From: Diadema setosum | Lineage: Eukaryota > Echinodermata > Echinoidea > Diadematoida > Diadematidae | Reading direction: 5' to 3' | Assembly: GCF_964275005.1 (NCBI RefSeq) | Contig: NC_092686.1 | Span: 15,381,696 to 15,445,695, forward strand | Length of the DNA stretch: 64,000 nt | The notes under the pieces: generated by a model | Seen by the model: the letters and a program-made list of their open reading frames with translations, nothing else | Databases searched by the model: none | Told to the model about the DNA's origin: nothing | Program-made: the position numbers and the translations under genes | Shown here: in pieces, positions 38,678 through 59,879 of the stretch | Numbering within the stretch: position 1 is the stretch's first letter | How the letters are laid out: each line of letters opens with the position of its first letter

Positions 38678-38687
38678 AATAAATAAA
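38678..38687 (+). other. candidate FAM50A polyadenylation signal
   Basis: Two overlapping AATAAA hexamers (38678-38683 and 38682-38687) lie about 1.6 kb after the FAM50A stop. A T/GT-rich stretch follows within about 50 bp (38714-38740), as expected for a poly(A) site. This would give a long 3' UTR in the last exon; earlier sites are not excluded. Confidence 0.4.
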
Positions 38688-38935
38688 TGACTTTTCAGAC
38701 AGATGTGATGCTAAGTCTTGTTTTTCTTTTTTTCTGTCAACGAGTATAGTACAGGGTGCACATGTTGGATGTACAAAAATGAGTTTAGAGATGAATTTTG
38801 TAGAGGGTCATCCTTTTCACACTTCAGGGGGTCTTGAATGGGATATACTGTACATGTACATGTACATGTAGTTTATTGTCAGTGTTACTTGATAACGATA
38901 CAGTGGAATTACAGTAACTCATATCTCAAACACAC

Positions 38936-38985
38936 ATGGCAATACATGCTATGTGAAGATTGCTTCACATAACATGTATTGCCAT
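38936..38985. repeat. 23-bp near-perfect hairpin, 4-nt loop
   Basis: Arms 38936-38958 and 38963-38985 (ATGGCAATACATGCTATGTG... and complement) pair with one mismatch around loop ATTG. The loop is too short for an ordinary miRNA precursor. Confidence 0.8.
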
Positions 38986-40580
38986 AGAGATTTCATATTG
39001 AAGGCCTCCGAAAGTAAATCTATCGTAGCCAGAAGTCGATCCACAACGAATGCACAGTGTATCATTACCAAATTACTCTTCCTGTCATGCAAAATTTGTC
39101 TATTTGGTCACTACAAGCGAGACAAGATTCATACGGTGATTCTTCAAATATGATTTTCCCAAATAGATTTGATATTATAGTAATTAGTACTTGTACATTG
39201 TATCATGTAGAATACAGGGTTGGCTTTAAATATAATGCTGATGATGGACATCTCAAAATAATTCCACCTGGGCTGAAATCTCATTTTGCAACTTTGACGG
39301 AAGGGGGAATGCTACCCAAAAATATAGTGTACGTGGATTGAGTAAATCCAGCAATATTAGTAGAACACACATGCAAAGTTTGAGGAAAATAGCACCATTA
39401 ATTCATGAAGCGTTTTGTCCAACAACTTTGTCGCACAAATTTGTTGGACAAAATGAGATGCAAGGATTTCTGTAGGTTACAACATGTCAGAAGAAATATC
39501 TTACAAAACAATATTTTTTCTGAATTTTTGAAGTTGCAGTGTTGCCATATACAATGTACACTGTATAAAGAAAATGTTAAGAGAATTTAACATTTTTAAG
39601 TTTTATTTGCACTTGACTTGCCTCTTACCCTAATATTATGTCAACAACATTTCAAGGGAATTTATCGTACTTTTCATCATAAAAGAAAGAAAAGAAAAAG
39701 GTGCAAGTCTTGGCACTTAAGTGTACCTTCATGTTGGGAAACTTGTACAAATAAATTTTACATATTTTATGATGTTATTTTACAATAAGACAGTTTGGGG
39801 TTCCAGTTTGTGCATGAGCAGAAGAGATCATTTATACCAACAGGGCATGTTGGTTCAGGGAGGTGCTAGAGAAGGAGAGACAACTACTGCTCTCCTTTGA
39901 AGTCATGCGCAGCACCGCCGAGAAGTTATGCGTTCAACTACAGGTGTTGCCCATGTGCTTTGACAAAAGAGAGCATCAATAATCGGGACTAGCGCTCTCA
40001 CATCTAGAAATGCCCCGACTGCAATTCGCTCTCTCTCTTTCAATGTGATGGCAACAATGAATTTGTGTACCGTGAATTGGAGCAGCGAATCAAAATGCAG
40101 TGTAAGACTGACAATTTTAACAGCAAATAGTTTAAAAGCACGCTGGAACACGCTTTAGTGGAGTACTTTATTTGAAAAATCAAAATATACCAGATTAACA
40201 GATAGAAAACTAATATGCGGAAATGTGTGCATTATAGAAGTTTTTAAGAGGGCCTAAGTTTCATTTCATTCCGATTTGCGCATTATGAAGAAACTAGAAA
40301 TACATGTTTATAATATTGAATTCTTTCCTAAACTATTGTAAATCAATTCGAATATTTCATTTAAAATTTTACGGTGAAATAAAACTTGTAATTCAACGAA
40401 AGAAGAAATGCGTTCTTTGTCTCCGAACTTCGTCTTGCAACTAGAGCGGTGCCGAGCATGACTTCAAAGCGTAGTGGAATGCTAGACATCCCATTGTAAC
40501 GTCTTGAACCAAAACATGTGTTTCCACTCCATCTCTGTAACACCTCCCTGGTCATGGTTTTTGAATTCACTTGGATAAGT

Positions 40581-41161
<581 letters not shown>

Positions 41162-43527
41162 AGCAGGCTTATTCATGACCAATGTGACGAAATAACTACA
41201 CAGACACACATACTGATTTCTTATCTGTCATTGATTAGTGACTGACACTTGTTTTATTGTTACAATAGCTGACAAATTTCTTCAAAAGAAACTATGAAAA
41301 GTAAAAAAAAAAAAAATAGTGTAATATTTCTTGAAATTAACTGAATCTGTCATGTAATGTCAGTTAAATTCATCAAGCATATATTGTATACAGTCTAGGA
41401 TGAAATCATCGCTAAACTTTCAAACTGAAAACTAACAATTTTCTGCAATGTATAGAAAATGATGTACGTAGTTCTTGTCTGATTAAGCTGAGATTCTACA
41501 TTTAAAGCACACACTTGACATTTACAATTGTCAAATAAACGCACTGTCGGCATTTGTTCCAAACGTCAGGACTCGTAAAGGGAAGAGAATCGATCAAGAA
41601 GGAAGAATTTTGCTGTAATTGTCATATTTACTCTGCATTAACTCTACTTTGTACAGGATAGATACAAAGAAATACAATGCATTTAATTTAGATTAAATTC
41701 TCTTCATATCAGTTAGAATTGTATGAAACTGTTATAAATATAAAATTATATAGAAGTCTTTATCATAAATATATAAACTACCATTATCAACAAAGACACA
41801 TAAATTGTCATGTTGAATATCCAATTCTGAGGGAAAATATGGTGCATCATTGTCAATTCCCATTTAACACACACTGTTTTATACTCCCCAAGAAAAATTT
41901 TGCCATTTCCATATGAACCAAACACTGAATAGTATGCAAATGCCAAAATTCAAATTCACAGGACTTGATTTTGTTGGATGGAAAACAAACAATATTGATG
42001 GTAACAAAGCTGAGCAAAATTCAGATAGTATTAGTTATATTCAGCCTGTAATTGAAGGATTATTTCACTATAAGGAGTTTACATGACTCCACAATGTGAA
42101 AGCTGTTCTATTCAACAGATTTTACATTTTAGTTAATGCTTGGGTTTATTTCAGTGAAACATTTTTTTTTTTCTTTGATCTAAACTTGTGCCAAAAACAA
42201 TTGGACAATCTGGACTGACCAGAAGCTTCTGAATAAAAGAACAAATTTATTGAAATGAAAAATCTTTTGATGAGCCCAACATATCAGAAACTGCACATTA
42301 TTAGATGTTGGAATGATGTTATTTTTTCCACATAATCTACAAGACATAGAATGACATCATTCTCATATTGCATCAATGAGACACAACTTGTAACTTTTGG
42401 TCAAGCAGAAACTTGTTATTTTTTCCTGTAAGAATAAAGCAATTGTGCTTACTTCATTACATAGTCACAGCAATGAAAGACACCAAATTTTAAATTAAGA
42501 AGAATTACTCTCACAGTGTGTTCATAATTTGTAAAGCACATTTCTATGTACACATTCATCACAATTATTTTAATCTCTTTAATCATATTATCTCAACTGG
42601 AAATATACAATCATCACTGTTGTCTACAATACATACTTCAGATAATACACAAGAACAATTCATTTATTCACAAAGATCGGTATGGAACAGGTAAATGTCC
42701 CTTTTTGCTTGTTTTTGTCTCTCTTTTTTTTTTTTTTTTTATAGATATTATTTTCCCCAAGCGTTACTCATTGTAAATTACACTTTACAAATTACAGTAC
42801 ACTTTTTTTTTTTTCATTTTTCATTATTATTATTATTATTATTTTTTTTTTTTTTTTTTTTTTTTTTTTGGGGGGGGGATGGGTGGTGGTTGCTTTCTTG
42901 TCTGTTTCTTGCCAAGAAATGAAATAGCAATGCCATAACCAATTTCCTGAACAAACAATGATGGTAAACTGTGCGTACCAAAACAATGTGAACTGTTAAA
43001 TCCAAGACCAGCAGTATGGATGTGAACAGCATCTGATCAAGGATGACAAACTACCCTGTTTCTGATACATGCAAACATGTGTCATATGGCCTCTTCCTTT
43101 GTGATTGGTCATTATCTGTCACATGACACTAAGGACAATGGAAGGTGCTTACCAGAGAATCACAAAAAAAAAAAGAAGACAAAATTAGGCACTGATTGAA
43201 GAGTGAATTTCTGTTATGACTATGCTCTCATGACCAACATTTGTCCATGTTGCATAACTTGTAGGATGGATGTGTTTACAAACAAAATAACAACAACGAC
43301 TAGTCAAGTTTGCTATTTTCAGATAATCAAAAGAGAAAGACATGTCAAATTTAGCATTAACTTCCAGCTGGGTTTGGTTCAGTGGTCAAAACTGAATCAA
43401 TTTCTTTTAGCTTACACTTAAGTAAGGTTAGGGTATCTCTAAGTGACCTCATGATACAACTAATACCTTTCATAACACAATGCAGCTCTGACTGTTAATG
43501 GAATGTTGAAACATGTTAACCTAATGG

Positions 43528-43573
43528 ATCATCATCTGGAGTCTAAATGTATCATCATCTGGAGTCTAAATGT
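43528..43573. repeat. 23-bp perfect tandem duplication
   Basis: ATCATCATCTGGAGTCTAAA plus TGT occurs twice in a row (43528-43550, 43551-43573) with no mismatch, so it is recent. Confidence 0.9.
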
Positions 43574-44228
43574 TTTCAAACAATCACAACTACTGTACCT
43601 CTATTGTTCTAGCCTTCACACACACTAAATATCCACTAACAAGAACACCTCAATATAAAGTCTTTGTGTTGCTTCAGAGTTGATGGTTTGTTGATCGGTG
43701 GAGTCTCAACTCGCTACCATGTTGGCAGGAATCAGCAACTAGCTGAATGATGCAGTGCACTGTTGGATACAATAATTGTCGACCACATATCCAATTGAGT
43801 GGGCAACACTTTGATCAGATCAGTAGCATGTTTCCCACATGTTTTGGTCACAAAGAACATTGCATTATGACTGTACCATGAGATTCTATTGGAAGACCAT
43901 GATTCTGATTCACTGGCCTCGCCATCTTTTGCACGTACACGTACATATATATTTGTATATCGCAAATGCGTAAGGCCTTGTGAATTATGGTAAAAAGCAT
44001 TCACAAAATGGATCTAAGCTCAAAGATCATTACAAGATATCTTTCTGTTTTTTTCTCCTGGTCTTCCCATTCTGATGATCAAGTAACTGCATGCTTAGCC
44101 TTCCTTCAGCAAGTCTGAAAGTAACTACGTGTATATTTAAAAGTGAACATTACTGCAAGTCACACAGTTAAGAATGATGATGTAAATTCTATATAAAAAC
44201 CAGTCAAACTTCTTTGCTGAGCCATCAA

Positions 44229-44380
44229 TAGTGAGATTTAGACCTGCAATGCGAATGCTACGATGACGCAGCGTCCCAGGTTGGACAACGGTAACAGCTG
44301 TCTCCTGCATGTGCAGCACACTGTCTTTTTGCCTAACTAGCGTCATCTTAGTGTTCATGTCGCGAATCTAAAGCTCGATA
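44229..44380. mobile_element. ~150-bp foldback MITE, copy 2
   Basis: Ends TAGTGAGATTTAGACCTGCA and TCGCGAATCTAAAGCTCGATA are imperfect inverted repeats; the inner CTAACTAGCGTCATCTTAGT corresponds to copy 1 at 28817-28966. Confidence 0.6.
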
Positions 44381-45186
44381 ATCATATGACTGAAGACCTG
44401 TGCCCACTCTGCTCTTCCTAACTTCCTGCATATGCTCACATTGACTTGTGACTCTACTGGCTATGGTGCAAAACTTTTCTTAATTCTTATGATTCTTTCT
44501 CAACATACACACAGACACACGAGGGCAGCATAAAAGTACAGGCACACATGTTTTTCACATGGAATTCAACTCATTACCTACAAACATAAAATGACATCAT
44601 ACCTAGTGAGTCAGGACAGCATACTTGTCACATACACTTTATATATGATATCAATCCCTGTGGGGGTAGCACAAAAATGATACTTTTTAAAATATCAATC
44701 TGAGGTTATCTCACAGTCTTTGGAAATAATTCTTGTTGCTTGAATGTGTTGCACATTGACATTTATAAAATGCCTCAGACTGATCTGGCTTCAATCTGGT
44801 CTTCTCTCTAGGTTTCAAGCTTTTTTTTTTTCTTGGCAGTAAAAATGACTGCATAAAAAGGTCCCACAAGACCAAGGGAGTCATGAAGACTATTCTTTGA
44901 TGCATTGTAAGGCACTGGTCTGGAGGTTGTGTCAACATTGCATTCCAAATAATTCCATTCTGGCACAACTCATCAAATGAGATGCATAGATTTTTGGTAA
45001 TTTCGACTGTTGCCATGGATTTTGTGGAATGCTGTATGTGGTAACTTCAACAATAAGTTGGGGCATTGGCTCTTTATAATCTTTTTTTCTTTTTACACTG
45101 TCTGTTTTGTTTTTGTTTTGTTTTTTTGGTTATCAAGCAACCACTAATGACCGACATGAAATGCATCTCTTCCATTCATATAAGTA

Positions 45187-45579
45187 CAGTCTGCCCTCTG
45201 TTATCCGGCCATATCACGACCAGCGTCCATACAGATAACGCGACTCGGCCGGATATGAGATTAACAATGTTTATGTACGTTTACATGTAGCTACTAACCG
45301 AGTGCTAGCAAGGTAGGTAGCATACACTGCAACAAAGGTGTAATCTTTGCTAGCCTACTTAAAATTACATTCATCTTTTTTTTTTTAATGGAAATTGAAA
45401 CATTCAATGTAAAATTCAGAATATGTTTCTGCCAGGAATATTATAGGTAAATTGTGTGAGTTTTGTAAGAGTTTTAATTGAGTTTTAAATCGCCTCCATT
45501 TTTTTTTTTTTTTTTTTTCCCGTCTTCACTGCATGAACACGCCCGGATAAGAGATGGCTGGATAACCATGGTCGGACTG
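45187..45579. mobile_element. pogo/Tigger-like MITE, 393 bp
   Basis: TIRs CAGTCTGCCCTCTGTTATCC and GGATAACCATGGTCGGACTG, with sub-terminal GGCCGGATATGAGA and GCCCGGATAAGAGATGG. TA precedes the left end. It is a different subfamily from 20943-22097 and 51896-52312, but shares the TATCCGG core. Lies about 290 bp beyond the GMPPB stop. Confidence 0.7.
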
Positions 45580-45867
45580 AAATGCCAATTCAGTGTTTTG
45601 CCCCGAGAATATGCATTAGGCACTACACACATTATATATAAAAAATAAAAAATAAAAATATGGAAAAAAGATCAATAGATGCTAATTACATCACATATGA
45701 ATGATGCTACAAAATGAACGTACAAAACTGATGCTGACGTGTCATGTATAAATTTTCAGTGAGAATGTTGTTTTTTGTTTGGATGTAACATTCGATACCA
45801 TTAAATATTTTTTGCACGATTGATATCAGAGAATACTGGAAGGAGGGCAGGGCTCGAAGATGTCGCA

Positions 45868-54617
<8,750 letters not shown>

Positions 54618-54819
54618 TACACAAACTCGATTAATAATACGTGGGACTGAGCTTATCCACACATTGATCGACGATGAAAAAGATTCACCTTTCCAACGCT
54701 ACCCAAGGCACGATTTCTGACGTTCAGAAATAATTGGCATTCCTTCGTTTCATTCAGTGGCCCTATGTATGTAAAAATAATATCTAGCAATATGTAATAC
54801 TAATATAAAATTCGCTCAC

Positions 54820-54965
54820 CTCTCAGCTGAGCAAGATCAGAAGTCCAAGGTGACGCAAGCTTTCCCGAGACTTGACGACGTGGCGCCGCTTCGCTCTTCT
54901 TCTGAGATTCTTCCACCAGCTTCAAAACTTTGCACGCTGCTACTGCTTCTATCGGATGAGTCCAT
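54820..54965 (-). other. possible alternative 5' exon with a 42-codon uORF
   Basis: A relatively GC-rich, coding-like stretch on the minus strand starts with ATG at 54965 and reads 42 residues (MDSSDRSSSSVQSF..., ending CVTLDF) to a TGA at 54839-54837. It is followed 17 nt later by a strong donor (gctgagag|gtgagcg, exon end 54820). It lies upstream of GMPPB on the same strand, so it could be an alternative first exon with an upstream ORF. I do not recognise the peptide, and the exon's 5' edge is unknown. Confidence 0.3.
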
Positions 54966-55380
54966 TATGAAATAAAGGTATTCCAAATTTCTGTGTTTGT
55001 CAGAAACACCCAAAAAACTGAGCCAATGATTTTGTATCAACATGAAAATGAAGAGCTAATATCTACTGAACTATATGCAAACAAAGCTTTCACATTCATT
55101 TTAGTTATATCATATTAATTCTAAGCGTATAACTGCCATGTCATGATACCGGTATTTGTCTCCCTATCTATTAGAATGGAAGATACGTATTGATAAACAT
55201 GTGACTTCAGTGTGGGGAAACCATCCAAGCCTACTACACCTATTACGAGTAGTACATCTTTTTCAAGGCAGCCGCTTCTCAAAATAATAGGACAATGTAC
55301 GTACGAATGTACATAAAAACTGTACGTGTACTTGTAAACGTTTTGTATGCAAAACACTCAGTATGATGCCCCTCCCACCT

Positions 55381-55825
55381 TTAAAGGGATGCCGTATTTT
55401 TGGTTGAGATGGGGCTTCAGGTTTCCAACATTTTTTTATGATTTTTTGAGATGATAAGAAACCTCATATTATGAAAATAGTATGAAAGAACATATGATAA
55501 TTCTAAAGTGAATTCAAAGTTTAATTGATGAAAATTGGTTTTGAAATGGCTGAGATATCCCAAACAGAGTGATCCTAATACTCACTGTAAAAGGTGGGAC
55601 CCATCTTTTATTATCTTTTATTATGATCGCTTTGCTTTTGAATGATTACATGTACTTTGTTTTGGGATATCTCAGCCATTTAAAAACTGATTTTCATCAA
55701 ATAAAGTTTGAATTCCTCTTAGAACTGTATGCTCTTTAACATTTCAAAAAGTAGTTTAAGTATCTTGCAAAAAGCTAAATGCTGAGTCCTTACGTCAATC
55801 AGTGCTATATTTATCATCCCTTTAA
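55381..55825. mobile_element. foldback MITE, copy 2
   Basis: TTAAAGGGATGCCG... to ...CATCCCTTTAA, with the central near-palindrome of AAAGTTTAATTGATG / CATCAAATAAAGTTTG arms. Same family as 1534-3072 and 62595-62989. Its right end abuts the next element. Confidence 0.8.
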
Positions 55826-56630
55826 CCCTATTTTAACTGGGCTGTTTGAGACCATGGAGCTACTGTAGCTCCATGTTGAGACCAAGTCTTTACTTATAGG
55901 GGGTCAATTTGACTCCCCTTCAGATCTCGGCCGCTGATGGTGTGATTGCCGCAAAATTTTGCCTGAACATAGAGCTGGATGTCAACTACAAGATTACACA
56001 GTCATAAGATACAAAAATATTGATTTTCTATTTTTAGTAAATTAATTATTCAAATTTATGCATAAAATCATATTTTCACCTGTAACTTCATTAAAAAGAC
56101 TGAAGGATTGCTAAATTTTTGTGTCAGAATTCCTCAAGACACATTTAACAATTATCTTGCAAAAAAAAAAGCACAATCAAAATCAATTTCTTGTTTTTTT
56201 ATTGTTTTGTTAATTTCTTATGCATTTTATTGTTTTTCGGCCTTTTGTTTTCTATTGCTTTTTTTTTTCCAAAATTTGTTGCAGGTACTCTTTCAAGCTT
56301 ATCTACATTAAAATTGATTAATTTCAATGATTCAAAGTTGAAATAATCTATTTTATGTCAGTTTAACAAAACACAATTTGCATTGGATCTGCACACGATA
56401 TCATGCATTTGAGCTGTTTTCGGGTTGACATTCATATGCAAAACATTACGTAACTTCAGAACGGTGTACCCGGACGTCGCAAATTTGGTCTCAAAATATG
56501 CGGGAGACTTTAATGAAAAAAGTAATGAAACGACGCGGCAAAATCTTTGCGCGTTGCGGAATCGTGGCGCGAAATGTCGGGGGGGGGGGTCAATTTGATC
56601 CCCCCCCCCCCCTCAGTTAGAATAAGTTAA
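55822..56630. mobile_element. ~800-bp MITE with TTAACCCTATTTTAACTGGG ends
   Basis: The left end TTAACCCTATTTTAACTGGG and right end CCTCAGTTAGAATAAGTTAA are imperfect inverted repeats. GGGTCAATTTGACTCCCC near the left and a G10/C12 hairpin around TCAATTTGATC at 56579-56613 near the right echo each other. No ORF. Confidence 0.6.
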
Positions 56631-58166
56631 CGTGCTCGAACACTGGCCAGAGACTCCAACCCCAAGCACCTTCTGATCTGGAGATTCTCCCGCCTGAAAC
56701 CCCTAGCAAACGGGAGACTCTAACTTGCGCACATCACGAGCGCAAAGTCCCTTGCGGTCTAGGGTTCTAGATGCTCTCTCGCGCTATTTAAAGCTTATTT
56801 TTCAACATACAATGAAATTAAGTAAGAAATCATTTCAAGCGGGAGAAATTCAATCTCAAGCGGGAGAACGGGAGATTCTGCAAAAATGGGCTTTCGGCGG
56901 GAGATCTCCCGTCGAAAGCGGGAGAGTTGGAGTCTCTCGAGTTGGGGTCCACGAGCCAGTCTGGCTCGTGGACCACCCCGGGGTATACCAACTTCTATTG
57001 TTGAATATAGGGCCTAGATAAGTTTTAGAAGTAAGATAGGAAAAAAAAGTTTGTGAATGAAACGTAGCTCGACCGTCAAGACTATTTTATTCATTTTTTT
57101 TTGGCAACACTGCTTGAATGTATATAGGCCTATGCAGTTAAAAAGCGCTAAACCGCCAGTTATACATTCTCCCCTTCCCCGGACGAGAAAAATACAAAAC
57201 CAATGTACACACACATACAAAATTACGGTGGCCCACAAGTTATTCTCCCCTTTTCTGGATGATAAAAGCACATAAAAACAACAAAAAGCTTACACACTCA
57301 CAAGATTTGCATAAAAATGTGGTGGCCCGACAGCTATTTTTGGTGCCCCCGGGCCACACCACCGCTTATGTCATGCTGATTTTACACTAAAGGGTATGTG
57401 TGTATACCTGTCACATAAATATTTCAAGTAGCCCCCTTGCACTATCCCAAACCCATGGGTCCCCCCCCCCCCGATCCTGAAGGAAGGCAAAATGGATAAA
57501 AAAAGGATAAAAAAAATCAACAACTGATATGTTTCGATCTATACAGCCATACATGAAAAAGAAGAGTATTCTCATTGAAGTTGTCTGTTCATCCAGTCGG
57601 CTTGTGCCGAAAGGGTGGGTTGGGTGGTGGCGCGTCGCGTTAATGGGAACACCACCCTTCGTCCAAAGCCCCCCCCCCCCCCGGTTTTGCCGAAAGGGTG
57701 CGTTAGGAGCATTGGGTCGCGTCGCGTTGACTGGAACCCCACCCTTCGTCCAAAGCCCCCCCCCCCCCCCCGGTTTTGCCGAAAGGGTGCGTTGGTACTT
57801 TTTCTCATGTAATATTCAAAGACGAGTTTTGAATTTATATTCAACCTTCAAACAACCATTTCAAAGAGGCTATCGTCCGGATCGGTTTACACTCTATTAC
57901 CACTTGGTCTACAGCCAGTTGGTCTAATGGACTGTTTAATAGGACCTATCAGTTGGTCTAATAACCAGTTGGTCTAGTCATCATTTCGTCCAATTACTGT
58001 TTGGTCTAATTATTATTTGGTTTAATTACTATTAACTTTGGTCTACAGTCAATTCGTCTAATAATAGCCATTTGGTCTATTTTTGGTCTATTATGAGTTG
58101 GTCTAATTCCATTTCGTCTAGCTAATCATCAAATGGTCTAAAATAAAACCAAATTTGTCCAATATA

Positions 58167-58955
58167 AAGGCCCGGTCCCACTGGCCGATGGACACAAAAC
58201 GTATGCAGAAAGGACACAGCGGACGAGCAAAATTTCGGGGATGGCTCCATCCGCTTTCATCCGCTCCAGAAATTGACAGAATTGGCGAAAATTTGCGAAA
58301 ACAGAACGGAAAAAGAACGGACGTGGGTAGGTATGTAGCGGGGATGTTAAACGGATGTTCATCGGAAGCCTAGCGGATGAAAGCGGATGGAAGGGGATAA
58401 CAGCTCCGAAGGGGTTACCGGAGATAATTGCGAAACGGACGCATAGCAGAAAAAGCGGATGCAGAGTGGATGCAGAGCGGATGCAGAGCGCATGCAGAGG
58501 GGATGCTTTCGAAATGCTTTATATACGAGATGCATACGCTTACATCCTCTCTATTAACGTGCTATTAACGATGTAAAGACGTTCCACGTACCATATCTTT
58601 CCTCCCTCTTTCCGTTTTTAGCTGCAGCGGATGTGAGTTGCGAGGATGCCCAGAGGATGCAGAGAGGATACAGCGGACGTTTAAGGGATGCCGCACGGAC
58701 ATACAACGTTTGTTGCTCGTATGTCGCGGATTTACATCGTACACAGCGGAAAGTTCATCCGTTCTAAAAGTTTTAAGCAGCTTAAAACTTTTTGCGCGGA
58801 TGAAATCACAGTGGACGGATGCTCGATGGATAGAGCGGATGAAACACGTATGCGATGGGTACACAGCGCATTCGTAGCGTTTCCCAACGGATGGCAAGAT
58901 TTTTTGTACGCTTTACATCCTCTTTGCATCCGTAAGTGCAGTGGGACCGGGCCTT
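58167..58955. mobile_element. 789-bp MITE with AAGGCCCGGTCCCACTG ends
   Basis: TIRs AAGGCCCGGTCCCACTG and CAGTGGGACCGGGCCTT. The inside is built of degenerate GGATGCAGAGC/GCGGATG repeats on one half and CATCCG on the other. It interrupts the left arm of the larger foldback element: CCAATATAA before it and AATTTAGTGTACAC after it are contiguous in the right arm's complement. Confidence 0.8.
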
Positions 58956-58991
58956 AAATTTAGTGTACACATCAATAAAAAGGGCCCCCGC

Positions 58992-59029
<38 letters not shown>

Positions 59030-59185
59030 GCCCAGTTGTTCATACAGACGAAACGATGATTAGACCAGGAGGCTGGCTATTAGACCAAATGACAATAAGA
59101 TCAATGGTTATTAGACTAAATGGGTGTAGACTGTAGACTAAATGATGATAGACAGAGGCTAGACCAACTGGGCAATGGACCAAAT

Positions 59186-59273
59186 TTAACCCATTGAGGA
59201 CGAGTCCCGAGTATACTCGGGCAGGTGTCTACGGGAAATGTGTGTTGTAGCAAAATCAGTCCGTCCTCAACGG
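59186..59273. mobile_element. short palindromic MITE (TTAACCC family)
   Basis: TTAACCCATTGAGGACGAG... with CCCGAGTATACTCGGG and ...CCGTCCTCAACGG. Same family as 5233-5325, opposite orientation. It sits next to the inner end of the large foldback's right arm. Confidence 0.65.
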
Positions 59274-59879
59274 ACTGATGTGTACACCAAATTTATATTG
59301 GACAATTTATCTTAGACCATTTGATGATTAGACGAAATGGAATTAGACCAACTCATAATAGACCAAATCGGTATTTGATGATATGAATTGGTGTTAGACC
59401 AAAAAATAGACCAAATGGCTATTATTAGACGAATTGACTGTAGACCAAATAGTAATTAAACCAAGTAACAATTAGACCAAACAGTAATTGGACGAAATGA
59501 TGACTAGACCAAGTGGTTATTAGACCAACTGATATTAAACAGTCTATTAGACCAACTGGCTGTAGACCAAGTGGTAATAGAGTGTAAACCGATCCGGACG
59601 ATAGCCTCTTTGAAATGGTTGTTTGAAGGGTGAATATAAATTCAAAACTCGTATTTTAATATTACATGAGAAAAAGTACCAATAACGCACCCTTTCGGCA
59701 AAACCGGGGGGGGGGGGGGCTTTGGACGAAGGGTGGGGTTCCAGTCAACGCGACGCGACCCAACGCTCCCAACGCACCCTTTCGCCGAAACCGGGGGGGG
59801 GGGGGGGGGCTTTGGACGAAGGGTGGTGTTCCCATTAACGCGACGCGCCACCACCCAACCCACCCTTTCGGCACAAGCC

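Larger units (their letters stand above)
37104..40580. other. FAM50A 3' UTR/flank, no second gene
   Basis: Follows the FAM50A stop. Contains a short G run (37559-37576), a C run (37882-37896), the candidate poly(A) signals at 38678-38687, and a hairpin at 38936-38985. No exon with a recognisable match on either strand. Confidence 0.55.
41162..45186. other. GMPPB 3' flank, no gene
   Basis: AT-rich, with poly(T) and poly(G) runs (42725-42740, 42842-42878), a 23-bp tandem duplication (43528-43573) and one foldback MITE (44229-44380). No exon seen. Confidence 0.55.
57599..59879. mobile_element. 2.3-kb long-inverted-repeat (foldback) element
   Basis: The left arm (57599-58166, continuing at 58956-58975) and right arm (about 59274-59879) are near-perfect reverse complements, roughly 580-600 bp each. 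From the outside in, each arm has two ~105-bp blocks (GCCGAAAGGGTG..., GCGTCGCGTT..., CACCCTTCGTCCAAAG, poly(C)); a unique segment (ATCGTCCGGATCGGTTTACA); then many spaced copies of TTGGTCTAAT-like motifs. The spacer also carries these motifs and a poly(A) run. The left arm is broken by a MITE (58167-58955), and a short MITE sits beside the right arm (59186-59273). No transposase; superfamily unknown. Confidence 0.85.

Noticed and set aside
57529-57927. Pro-rich frames repeated at both ends of the large foldback (also 59642-59926)
   Set aside because: The prolines come from poly(C)/poly(G) runs in the inverted arms; the frames are not maintained by any recognisable domain.
58138-58994. Overlapping frames rich in Arg/His/Ser on both strands
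   Set aside because: They lie in a MITE made of degenerate GGATGC repeats; no domain or start context.
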